Shown here in pieces: positions 21,449 through 28,751 of a stretch of DNA of 28,820 nucleotides. Source of the DNA: CF-161 sp035638495 (GTDB lineage: Bacteria; Chloroflexota; Dormibacteria; Dormibacterales; Dormibacteraceae); NCBI GenBank assembly GCA_035638495.1, contig DASQZW010000145.1:1-28820 (forward strand). The letters run 5' to 3'. The notes beneath the pieces were generated by a model, which ran no database searches, was not told the origin of the DNA, and saw only the letters and a list, made by a program, of their open reading frames with translations. Position numbers and translations under genes: made by a program. Each line of letters starts with the position of its first letter. Within the stretch, counting starts at the first letter, position 1.

Positions 21449-22725
21449 CCCCCGGCCGGAGCCTGGAGCCGGCGCTCCAGCCCGTCCAGCAGCACCTCCA
21501 GGCCGAACCGGAAGCGGGCGTCCATGTCGGGCGCCGCCAGCCGGTCCGCGACGGCGGCCACGCTCGGGTGCTCGCCGGCGGAAAGCCCCTCCAGCGGACC
21601 GCCGGCCCCATGCCCCACACCGGCCTCGACCGAGTCCGCGGGCGGCACCTCGTCGCCGGCGCCGATCGTCAGCCGGCTGGCGCCGCCCGTGACCTCGATG
21701 TCGTAGCGGTCCTCGGCCGCGGCGAAGTCCGGGCTCTGCCAGCGCGTCTCGCCGCCCACCGACCCGAAGTACAGGTCGTCGAGCGCCAGGCGGCTGGCCC
21801 CCGAACGGATCCGCACGCGGCACGCCGTGCCGGGCGGCCGCTGGATGCTCACGTTCCTGGCCCCGCCGCCGAAACGAACCGGCACGGTGCCCTCCGGCCG
21901 TCCGAGGCCGATCGCGACCTCGCTGGCGCCGCCGCCGACGACCAGCGAGCGGACCCGCGCGCCGTCCAGGCCGACGCTCAGCCGGCGCGCCCCGCCGCTC
22001 ACCTCCACGTCCCACGGCACGGCGGTGCTGAGCGCCACGTCGCCACCCCGGGCGTGCCCGAGTCCGCCGATCCTGACCACCCCCTGCGCCGCTTCGATGC
22101 GCGGAGGCCGGCCCTCGAAGCGGGCGGCGAACAGGGCGCGCAGGTCCGGATCGGCACGGATCACCAGCTCGCTCGCGCCGCCCGCGATCCGCAGCTCGCC
22201 CCGCTCGACCGCCTCCAGTGGCGCGCCGAAGTCGTCGCCGGGACCGCCCGGGACCGGCGGGGCGCCGCCGGTCTCGTCCGCCACGAACGCCGGCACGTAC
22301 TGCCCGAACAGGAGGACGGAGGCGTCGGCGGCGTCCGACGGCGCGAAGCCTGCGGACAGGAGGGTCGCGATCAGCCGCTCGTACCGGCGGAGCGCCGCTG
22401 GCCCGGACTGGAACCCGGCGACCACGCGAGCCGCGTCCCGGTGGGCCAGGAGCACCCGGCGGTAGCCCTGCGCGAACCCTTCGAGCGCCGGTCGCCACGG
22501 CCCGCCCGCAGGCTCCGGCACCTCCCCCAGGATCGCCTCGGACAGCAGGTCGAGGAGCTGCTCCTTGTCACGCAGGTGCCAGTACAGGGACGCGGCCTTC
22601 ACTCCCAGCCGCTCGGCCAGTCCGCGCATGCTCAGCCCGCCCAGCCCCACGTCGTCGAGCAGGTCCAGCGCTGCGCGCACGACCTGCTCGCGCGTCAGCC
22701 CCACCCGTTCGCCCGAAGGTTCCAT
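21445..22725 (-). CDS. TetR-family regulator with a six-repeat GG-x-S domain inserted in its ligand-binding half
   Basis: Numbering is from the upstream ATG at 22743 (432 residues); the ATG at 22725 (426 residues) is preferred because GAGG lies 4 nt before it. Residues 16-62 are a TetR helix-turn-helix (LTREQVVRAALDLLDDVGL, then GVKAASLYWHLRDKEQLL). Residues 85-155 are the first helices of a TetR C-terminal domain. From about 172 to 362 comes a Gly- and beta-rich domain with motifs GGAS 188, GGAR 250, GGAS 271, GGAR 293, SGAS 314 and GGAS 353. The TetR fold then resumes: HPSVAAVADRLAAPDMDARF and GLEVLLDGLERRL (about 392-425) are the usual final helices. The insert is homologous to the whole protein encoded divergently at 22790-23461. 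The gene ends within the recA -35 box. Its target and ligand are unknown. Confidence 0.9.
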   Translation of the reverse strand: MEPSGERVGLTREQVVRAALDLLDDVGLGGLSMRGLAERLGVKAASLYWHLRDKEQLLDLLSEAILGEVPEPAGGPWRPALEGFAQGYRRVLLAHRDAARVVAGFQSGPAALRRYERLIATLLSAGFAPSDAADASVLLFGQYVPAFVADETGGAPPVPGGPGDDFGAPLEAVERGELRIAGGASELVIRADPDLRALFAARFEGRPPRIEAAQGVVRIGGLGHARGGDVALSTAVPWDVEVSGGARRLSVGLDGARVRSLVVGGGASEVAIGLGRPEGTVPVRFGGGARNVSIQRPPGTACRVRIRSGASRLALDDLYFGSVGGETRWQSPDFAAAEDRYDIEVTGGASRLTIGAGDEVPPADSVEAGVGHGAGGPLEGLSAGEHPSVAAVADRLAAPDMDARFRFGLEVLLDGLERRLQAPAGG

Positions 22726-22750
22726 CGCGCCTCGCGCTCGCATCGTACGG

Positions 22751-22780
22751 TTGACAGTCTAACAGTGTTCGTGACAAACT
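22751..22780. promoter_or_regulatory. 46-bp divergent promoter with short dyad operator
   Basis: On the plus strand TTGACA (22751-22756), an 18-nt spacer and a weak CAAACT (22775-22780) would start transcription about 2-4 nt before the ATG at 22790, giving a leaderless mRNA. The odd palindrome AACA-G-TGTT (22761-22769) lies in the spacer and resembles operators of TetR-type regulators. On the minus strand TAGACT (22761-22756) could be the -10 for the regulator gene. Both genes would then be controlled from one small site. Confidence 0.5.
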
Positions 22781-22789
22781 GACGACGTT

Positions 22790-23461
22790 ATGGAATTGCC
22801 GAACAGCGTTAGGGAAACACAGCGCATACTCGACGGCGGCTCGGACTTCTCGGCCCCGCTCGCGGGCGTCAGCGCCGGCCGCCTGGAGTTCCGCCGCGGG
22901 GCGTCGCGCGTCACCATCCGGGGCGAGGCGATGGAGGAGCTCTTCCGCGCCCACTTCGACGGCCCGGTCCCCGAGGTGGCGGTGGACGGCGGGACGGTCG
23001 CGATCCGCTACCGGCCCCTCTCCCCCGCCGACTGGGCCAGCTTCCTCTGGACGCCGGACGACCACCGCGCGGACATCGTCCTGAACTCCGCCCTGCCCTG
23101 GGACCTGGAGGTGCGCGGCGGCGTCTCACGGCTCGACGCGAACCTGTCGGGGCTGCGGCTCGCCGGCTTCGAGATCCGCGGCGGCGCCAGCAACGTCGAG
23201 CTCGTGCTCGGCGAGCCCCGCGGCATCGTCCCCATCCGCGTGCGGGGCGGCGTCAGCCACGTCACGATCCAGCGGCCTGCCGCCGTGCCGGTCGCCGCGT
23301 CCGTGCGAGGCGGCATCAGCAAGCTCGCGCTCGACGACCAGCGGTTCGGCGCCGTCGGCGGGCAGACGCGGGTCACGACCGGAGCCTGGCGGCAGGCGAC
23401 GGCCGGCTACGACATCGAGATCGCCGGGGGCGCCAGCCACCTCACGGTCGAGGGGCGGTGA
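22790..23461 (+). CDS. Free-standing GG-x-S repeat protein, homologue of the neighbouring TetR insert
   Basis: A 223-residue protein with no signal peptide or membrane helix, so probably cytoplasmic. It has six copies of a Gly-Gly-[AVI]-Ser motif, each followed by a short alternating-hydrophobic strand: RGAS 36, GGVS 110, GGAS 131, GGVS 153, GGIS 174 and GGAS 213. From copy 2 on, spacing is about 20-39 residues, suggesting a beta-solenoid or layered beta fold. Distinctive stretches such as VTIQRP, SKLALDDQRFGAVGGQTR and GYDIEIAGGASHLTV match the TetR insert (VSIQRP, SRLALDDLYFGSVGGETR, RYDIEVTGGASRLTI) in the same order. Homology begins at GGSDFSAPL. No ribosome-binding site precedes the ATG. 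I do not recognise the family or function. Confidence 0.88.
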   Translation: MELPNSVRETQRILDGGSDFSAPLAGVSAGRLEFRRGASRVTIRGEAMEELFRAHFDGPVPEVAVDGGTVAIRYRPLSPADWASFLWTPDDHRADIVLNSALPWDLEVRGGVSRLDANLSGLRLAGFEIRGGASNVELVLGEPRGIVPIRVRGGVSHVTIQRPAAVPVAASVRGGISKLALDDQRFGAVGGQTRVTTGAWRQATAGYDIEIAGGASHLTVEGR

Positions 23462-23511
23462 CGGCGGGCACCGGCTCGCATCTGGGCGTCAACTGATACT
23501 CGAGTGTCCCA

Positions 23512-23566
23512 AATGTATGCGAATCGCCCCATCGCAAACGTTTCCATAGGGCGATTCGCATACATT
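23512..23566. repeat. Large hairpin between convergent genes
   Basis: A perfect 18-bp stem, AATGTATGCGAATCGCCC (23512-23529) with its complement at 23549-23566, encloses a 19-nt loop that itself contains the palindrome AAACGTTT (23536-23543). It lies 50 bp after the repeat-protein gene and upstream of the pgsA-cinA stop. AT content is higher than in the surrounding sequence. There is no T-tract. The stem sequence differs from the hairpins at 19697-19775, so this is a second element type. Confidence 0.8.
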
Positions 23567-23577
23567 CCGGCCGCTCG

Positions 23578-23631
23578 TGGCACAGTTGAGGTCCGTCCGC
23601 GACCCAGCGCCCCCCGCCGTTGGCACAGCTG
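23578..23631. repeat. Imperfect direct repeat TGGCACAG[T/C]TG
   Basis: TGGCACAGTTG (23578-23588) and TGGCACAGCTG (23621-23631) recur with a 43-bp period in the 200-bp gap between convergent genes, just beyond the large hairpin. No gene is visible in this gap. The meaning is unknown. Confidence 0.4.
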
Positions 23632-23661
23632 CCCGGCCTCCCCGACACCGATCAACGTCCC

Positions 23662-24726
23662 CTAGCCCTCGACGCGGGCGAGGAGGAGCGTCAGCGCCTC
23701 GTCGACCGCCTGCCGCCGGTTCGTCCACCGATCTCCCGGAAAGACGAACCGGCGTCCGTCGCCGCCCTCGGCGGCCGCGAGCCACACGTGGGTGAGTCCG
23801 ACCGGCTTCTCCGTTCCGTCGGCGTCGGGGCCGGCGATCCCGGTGATCGACACGGCGAGGTCGGCCGCCAGCGCCCGGCGTGCCCCCTCGGCCATCGCCC
23901 GAGCCACCTCGGCGCTGACGGCACCGTGGCGCTGGAGCAGCTCCCGCGGCACGCCCAGCAGCCGCTCCTTGATCTCGTTGGAGTAGGCCACGACGCCGCC
24001 CTTGAAGTACGCCGAGCTGCCCGGCTGGTCGGTGATCGCGGCAGCCAGCATGCCGCCCGTGCACGACTCGGCCACGGCCAGTGTGAGGCCGCCGCCGCGC
24101 AGGCGCTCGTGCAGGCGCCGGACCAGGGGGTCGACGGGTGACTCCGCCCCCGGAGCCCCCCCGCCGGTCGGCATCGGCCGCTCCATGCGCGCGAAGACGG
24201 ACCGGAAGCGCCACAGGTAGTCGACCCCGCTGGCCACGGTGAAGATCACCGCCAGCGCCACGACCACAGAGGCCGGGAGCGTCAGCTCGGGGTACGGGCG
24301 CTGCAGGATCAGCAGCAGCACCGCCGCGACCTGCAGGACCGTCTTGGTCTTGCCGAACGGCGTGGCCGCGATCACGTGTCCCTGGCTGGCGCTCATCGAG
24401 CGGAGGACCGTGATCAGGAGCTCGCGGCCGAAGATCACGACCACGATCCACGCGGCCAGCTCGCCCTCCTGGACCAGGACGATCAGGACGGACAGGATGA
24501 ACAGCTTGTCCGCCAGCGGGTCCAGGAACTTGCCCAGCTCCGTCACCTGGCCGCGCCGCCGGGCCAGGTTGCCGTCCAGCGTGTCGGTCAGCGAGGCGGC
24601 GAGGAACACGCCCGCAGCGATCTGGTCGTGGTACGGGAACCGCACGACGAGCAGCACCATCAGCGCCGGGATCGCGAGCAGCCGGCTGATGGTCAGCGCG
24701 TTGGGCAGGTTCATCTCACCGCCCAT
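23662..24726 (-). CDS. Fusion of phosphatidylglycerophosphate synthase (PgsA) and CinA C-terminal/PncC amidase domain
   Basis: One 354-residue frame encodes two enzymes. Residues 1-178 are a membrane CDP-alcohol phosphatidyltransferase: NLPNALTISRLLAIP, then DTLDGNLARRRG followed by GKFLDPLADK, which is the complete DG-x2-AR-x8-G-x3-D-x3-D motif, with several membrane helices. This part should make phosphatidylglycerol phosphate. After a Pro/Gly-rich linker (about 180-198), residues 199-354 are a CinA C-terminal domain (nicotinamide-nucleotide amidase, PncC): AESCTGGMLAAAI, AYSNEIKERLLGV, GAVSAEVARAMAEG and VSITGIAGPDADG. No stop or frameshift separates them. Met at PMPTGGG could allow internal initiation. 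It lies 19 nt after ftsK. pgsA and cinA are often neighbours near recA, so the fusion probably arose in place. Confidence 0.92.
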   Translation of the reverse strand: MGGEMNLPNALTISRLLAIPALMVLLVVRFPYHDQIAAGVFLAASLTDTLDGNLARRRGQVTELGKFLDPLADKLFILSVLIVLVQEGELAAWIVVVIFGRELLITVLRSMSASQGHVIAATPFGKTKTVLQVAAVLLLILQRPYPELTLPASVVVALAVIFTVASGVDYLWRFRSVFARMERPMPTGGGAPGAESPVDPLVRRLHERLRGGGLTLAVAESCTGGMLAAAITDQPGSSAYFKGGVVAYSNEIKERLLGVPRELLQRHGAVSAEVARAMAEGARRALAADLAVSITGIAGPDADGTEKPVGLTHVWLAAAEGGDGRRFVFPGDRWTNRRQAVDEALTLLLARVEG

Positions 24727-24745
24727 TCTCGCCCAGGGGAGGTGG

Positions 24746-27112
24746 CTACCCCTCCACGCCGAGCTGCTCCAGCAGCTCGTCCACGTCCGGCAGGTTCATC
24801 AGCACCTCGCGCGACTTGCTGCCCTGGTAGGAGCCGATCACCCGGTGCTCGGCGAGCTGGTCCACGATGCGGCCGGCCCGGGAGTAGCCGACGTTGAACT
24901 TGCGCTGGACCAGCGACACCGACGCGGCGCCCTCGGCCGCGACCGCCCGCGCCGCCCGCGCGAACAGCGGGTCCAGGCGGCGATCGGACCGCCCCTCGTC
25001 GCCGGCGGGCGCGGCGGCCGCCTCCAGGACGCCCTCCAGATAGCGGGGATCGCCCTGCGCCGTCCAGAACTGGACCAGGCTCTCGACCTCGCGGTCCGAG
25101 ATGAACGCGCCCTGCAGCCGGGTCGGCTTGCCCGCGTCGACTGGCTGGTACAGCATGTCGCCGCGGCCGAGCAGCTTCTCGGCCCCCACCGAGTCCAGGA
25201 TCACCCGGCTGTCCACCTGCGATCCGACCGCGAACGCGATGCGCGACGGCACGTTCGCCTTGATCAGGCCGGTGATGATGTCCGTCGACGGCCGCTGCGT
25301 CGCGATCACCAGGTGGATGCCGACCGCCCGCGCCAGCTGGGCGATGCGGCAGACGAGCTCCTCGATCTCGCCGGCCGCGACCATCATCAGGTCGGCCAGC
25401 TCGTCGATGACGATCACGACGTACGGCATCTCGCGGGCCCGCTTGACGACCGCCCGCTCGTTGTAGACGGTGATGTTGCGCACGCCCTCGTGGGCCAGCA
25501 GCTTGTACCGCCGCTCCATCTCCGACACCGCCCAGCGGAGCGCCGCGGCGGCCTGGTGCGACTCGACGATCACGGGCACCGCCAGGTGCGGCAGGCCGTT
25601 GAAGCCCTGCAGCTCCACGCGCTTCGGGTCGATCATGATCATCCGCAGCTGCGCCGGGGTGACCTGCAGGAGGAGGCTGCAGATGAGCGTGTTGATGCAG
25701 ACGCTCTTGCCCTGACCGGTGGCGCCGGCGATCAGCAGGTGGGGCATCCGCGTCAGGTCGGCGGAGATCGGCATACCGGCCACGTCGTTCCCCAGGACCA
25801 CGCCCAGCAGGTGGCGGCCGCCCAGGAAGCCGGGGGCCTCCACTCCCTCGCGGATGGTCACCAGCGTGGCCGCCTTGTTGGGCACCTCGATGCCGATCGC
25901 GGACTTGCCCGGGATCGGGGCCTCGATGCGCAGCGGCGACGCGGCCAGCGCGAGCGAGATGTCGTTGTGCAGCGACACCACCTTGCGCACGGCCACCCCG
26001 GCCGCCGGCTGGAGCTCGTACTGCGTCACCGCCGGGCCGGAGTTCACGCCGATCACCCGTGCCTGGACGCCGAACGTGGCCAGCGTGCCCTCGATGATGC
26101 GGACGTTGCGCTTGATCTCGTCCTGCATCCGCTCCTTCTTGGCCGTGACGCTGTCCAGCAGGCTCGTCGGGGGGAGCTTCCAGTCGACCTCGGGCTCGTC
26201 GTCCCAGTCGCCGGCGACCGGGGCCACGCCCTCACGACCGGGCGGCGCGGGCTCGTCTCCCGTGGGGGCCGGCGTCCAGACGACCGCCGCCTCCTGCTGG
26301 GCGCGCAGCCGGGCCGCGGCCAGGGCGCGCTCCTCCTGCGCCTCGTGCCCGTCGGGCGTCCATGCCGGCAGCGGCTCGGGCGGCGCATCCGGCAGCGCCG
26401 CCAGCGCGACCCCGGCGGCGGGCGGCCCGACGCCGGCTCCGGCCAGGGCTGCCGCGAGCGCGCGCGTGCGGGACTTCCCGGACTGGGCCGCCGTGCCCTC
26501 CTCCGCCCGGGGCCGCCGGACCAGGCCCTCCAGCCGCTGCCGCTCCGCGTACGCGGCCCGCGCGGTGGCCACGGCCGCTACCAGCACCGTGCCGACGCTG
26601 AACCGGAAGGTGACGATGGCGGCCAGCAGGAGGACCAGCGTCAGGATCAGCGTCGCGCCGGCGGCGCCCGCCACGGCGGACAGGACCCGCGCGACCACGT
26701 GGCCCACGAGGCCGCCCGCGGGCGCGTCCGCGACGCTGAAGAGGCCCAGCACGGCGACGGCTCCGGCCAGGCCGGCCCCGATGTGCGCCGCGCGCAGCGG
26801 TACCGGGTGGGGCCAGATCCAGAGCACCCCCAACGCCATAGACGCGGCCACCGGGAGCAGCCAGCCGTAGCCGAATGCGTCCTGGATGTCGCGATGCAGC
26901 CGGTCGAGCAGCGGCGCGCCCCCGACGAGGACGCTGACCAGGCACAGCAGGGCGACGCCGACGAGGAGGACGCCGGCGACCTCGCGAGCCTGCGTGGGCG
27001 TGAGGAGGGGGGCGACCGGCCTGCGGGACGCCCTTCGTCGCCGCGACCGGCTGGACGGGCGCCGGGTCGTGGAGCCGCTGGAACGGGCGGATCGAGCTGT
27101 GGTGCGACGCAA
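24746..27112 (-). CDS. ftsK: DNA translocase FtsK/SpoIIIE
   Basis: Septum-linked DNA translocase of 788 residues if it starts at the TTG at 27112; no ATG or GTG is available between the upstream stop and the first membrane helix. A basic N-terminus (RSSGSTTRRPSSRSRRRRAS) is followed by about four membrane helices (near 47-63, 84-100, 111-127 and 152-182) and an Ala/Pro-rich linker. The motor domain carries Walker A GATGQGKS (463-470), DPKRVEL and Walker B VIVIDELADLMM. A C-terminal gamma winged helix (about 713-773, VQRKFNVGYSRAGRIVDQLA) would read polar KOPS-like sequences. A TATAAT -10 overlaps the upstream gene stop. The pgsA-cinA gene follows closely. Confidence 0.94.
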   Translation of the reverse strand: MRRTTARSARSSGSTTRRPSSRSRRRRASRRPVAPLLTPTQAREVAGVLLVGVALLCLVSVLVGGAPLLDRLHRDIQDAFGYGWLLPVAASMALGVLWIWPHPVPLRAAHIGAGLAGAVAVLGLFSVADAPAGGLVGHVVARVLSAVAGAAGATLILTLVLLLAAIVTFRFSVGTVLVAAVATARAAYAERQRLEGLVRRPRAEEGTAAQSGKSRTRALAAALAGAGVGPPAAGVALAALPDAPPEPLPAWTPDGHEAQEERALAAARLRAQQEAAVVWTPAPTGDEPAPPGREGVAPVAGDWDDEPEVDWKLPPTSLLDSVTAKKERMQDEIKRNVRIIEGTLATFGVQARVIGVNSGPAVTQYELQPAAGVAVRKVVSLHNDISLALAASPLRIEAPIPGKSAIGIEVPNKAATLVTIREGVEAPGFLGGRHLLGVVLGNDVAGMPISADLTRMPHLLIAGATGQGKSVCINTLICSLLLQVTPAQLRMIMIDPKRVELQGFNGLPHLAVPVIVESHQAAAALRWAVSEMERRYKLLAHEGVRNITVYNERAVVKRAREMPYVVIVIDELADLMMVAAGEIEELVCRIAQLARAVGIHLVIATQRPSTDIITGLIKANVPSRIAFAVGSQVDSRVILDSVGAEKLLGRGDMLYQPVDAGKPTRLQGAFISDREVESLVQFWTAQGDPRYLEGVLEAAAAPAGDEGRSDRRLDPLFARAARAVAAEGAASVSLVQRKFNVGYSRAGRIVDQLAEHRVIGSYQGSKSREVLMNLPDVDELLEQLGVEG

Positions 27113-27140
27113 TGGCAGAAAGTGTGGTAGGCCTGCCGCG

Positions 27141-27168
27141 ATTATATCGGCGGGGGCTCCCGTATCAC
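27141..27168 (-). promoter_or_regulatory. Possible ftsK promoter
   Basis: On the minus strand a perfect TATAAT (27146-27141) is preceded after 16 nt by GTGATA (27168-27163), matching four of six -35 positions. The -10 overlaps the TAA stop of the anti-sigma-like gene (27144-27142). Transcription would begin about 22 nt before the TTG start of ftsK. Confidence 0.5.
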
Positions 27169-28206
27169 GATCGTCCTCACGAAGCTGCTGCCCATCCAGC
27201 CGACGACGATCAGGTACGTGCCGGGTCCCGACACGGTCCACACGTCGTCCTCGGTGAAGTCCGTGGGCGTGGCGCCGTTCGCCAGGGCGGAGCGCAGCGG
27301 AACGAGGTCGTGGCCGGCCGGGTCCACCAGGTCCATGCGCCATCGCCGCGGTCCCGGCGGCACCGTCGAGCCTTTGGCTGCGTCGGCGTCGCTCGGCAGG
27401 TCGAGCACCTGGCCGATCGTGGCGCCCTGCAGGTGCGCCGAGACCTGCACGTCCGTGCCGGCGACGGAGGCGGTGAAGCTCACGGCCAGGTCGCCCAGGC
27501 GGCCCGGGCGCGGCGCCGGCACCGCCGCCGAGCGGTCCAACGTCAGTCTGAAGCGCAGGGTCCAGTCGCCCTGGACGCGGCCGAGGCCGCCCGCCGGCGG
27601 CCCGCCGGGACTCAGGATCGGGCCCAGCTCGGTCACGTGCAGGGTGAGCACGTTGCCGCGCGGCGCGGGGTCCACGATCGGCCCGAAGACCAGAACCACG
27701 TCCCCCGTGGCGGTCGGGCTGATCACCGGCTCGGCCAGCGGCGCGCGCGCCCCCTCGACGCTGAGGGTGACGGGCAGTTCCGGCATGCGTGCCGGGTCGA
27801 CGTGCAGGATCACGACCGTTCGCTGGTTGTCCGCGTAGCCGCCCATGAGCGAGATCGTCTCGCCCGACGAGGTGGCCTGGCCCCGCAGCCGCGTCACCCG
27901 CTCGCCGGCGGCGTCCAGGCCGCCCAGCCGGAAGAGCGACTGGGCGATCGGTCCGAGCACCGGCGCGGTGGCGAGCGCGTCGCGCGCGCCAGGCACCGAC
28001 ACCGCCGCGGCGACGAGGAGCACGGCCACCGCGGCGGCGAGCGCGGCCAGGCGCCGCGGCGAGGCGAGTCGCGGGCGCCGGCGGGCCGCCTCGGAACGGT
28101 GCCGGTCGATCACGCGCAGCGCGAGGCCGGCCGCCTCCGGGAACTCGATCGCCCGCAGCCGGGCCGCCAGCGCGTCGTCCTGCATCGGCCGGTGCTCCGC
28201 CGTCAC
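27142..28206 (-). CDS. Single-pass membrane protein, probable partner (anti-sigma-like) of the adjacent ECF sigma factor
   Basis: A 354-residue protein. A short cytoplasmic part (1-50, DDALAARLRAIEFPEAAGLAL and a basic stretch) precedes one transmembrane helix (about 51-71). A large extracellular beta-rich region of about 280 residues follows, ending in WTVSGPGTYLIVVGWMGSSF. No zinc-binding HxxxCxxC anti-sigma motif is present. The layout resembles DUF4179-type proteins encoded after ECF sigma genes. Its GTG overlaps the sigma stop as GTGA, so the two are cotranslated; an ATG at 28185 is an alternative start. An anti-sigma role is inferred from gene order and topology only. Confidence 0.8.
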   Translation of the reverse strand: MTAEHRPMQDDALAARLRAIEFPEAAGLALRVIDRHRSEAARRRPRLASPRRLAALAAAVAVLLVAAAVSVPGARDALATAPVLGPIAQSLFRLGGLDAAGERVTRLRGQATSSGETISLMGGYADNQRTVVILHVDPARMPELPVTLSVEGARAPLAEPVISPTATGDVVLVFGPIVDPAPRGNVLTLHVTELGPILSPGGPPAGGLGRVQGDWTLRFRLTLDRSAAVPAPRPGRLGDLAVSFTASVAGTDVQVSAHLQGATIGQVLDLPSDADAAKGSTVPPGPRRWRMDLVDPAGHDLVPLRSALANGATPTDFTEDDVWTVSGPGTYLIVVGWMGSSFVRTIVIREPPPI

Positions 28207-28751
28207 CGGTCGGCCTCCAGCCGCCGGCGCAGCGCGCTCAGGGCGCGGTAGGTGGCCTGCTTGACCGCCTGCTCGCTGTCGCCAACCAGGGCGCCGATCT
28301 CGCTGTAGCCGAGGTCGGCGCCGAACCGGAGCGCGATCAGCGTGCGCTGCCGCTTGGGCAGCGACCGCACGGCAGCGAGGAGCTGGGCGTCGCGGATGCG
28401 GTCCAGCGCCAGCAGCTCCGCGGAGGGCGCGGCCTCCGCCCGGGCACGGACCACCAGGCCGGCCCACAGGGACTCGGAGCGGCGGGCCGCACGGCCCCGG
28501 TCGGTCGCGAGGTTGACCACGATTCGCCAGAGCCAGCCCTCGATCGACCCCCGGGCCGGGTCGAACCGGTCGAGGGCGCGCATCGCACGAAGCAGCGCCT
28601 CCTGCGCCAGGTCCTCGGCGTCGTGGGCGTCACGACAGACCATCGCGCAGAAGCGATACACGACCGGCGCGTGCTCCTCGGCCAGGCGATCAGCCGTGAG
28701 CGCGCCTGCCGCGGCGGGCGCCGCCGCCGCGCCGGCCAGGTCCGACTGCAT
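28203..28751 (-). CDS. ECF-type RNA polymerase sigma factor
   Basis: Extracytoplasmic-function sigma factor of 182 residues. Region 2 (about 27-90) reads EHAPVVYRFCAMVCRDAHDA, EDLAQEALLRAMRAL and GWLWRIVVNLATDRGR. Region 4 (about 127-180) reads AVRSLPKRQRTLIALRFGAD, YSEIGALVGDSEQAVKQATY and RALSALRRRL. There is an Ala-rich N-terminal extension of about 20 residues. It heads a two-gene unit with the membrane protein downstream and directs an unknown regulon. The 69 bp upstream to the window edge hold no promoter that I can call with confidence. Confidence 0.94.
   Translation of the reverse strand: MQSDLAGAAAAPAAAGALTADRLAEEHAPVVYRFCAMVCRDAHDAEDLAQEALLRAMRALDRFDPARGSIEGWLWRIVVNLATDRGRAARRSESLWAGLVVRARAEAAPSAELLALDRIRDAQLLAAVRSLPKRQRTLIALRFGADLGYSEIGALVGDSEQAVKQATYRALSALRRRLEADR

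Noticed and set aside
24239..27130. A 963-codon open frame on the plus strand opposite ftsK and pgsA-cinA
   Set aside because: Its translation is low-complexity Arg/His/Asp/Gln-rich with no family motif, and it lies fully antisense to ftsK and part of pgsA-cinA, which carry complete motifs. Long antisense frames are expected at this GC content.
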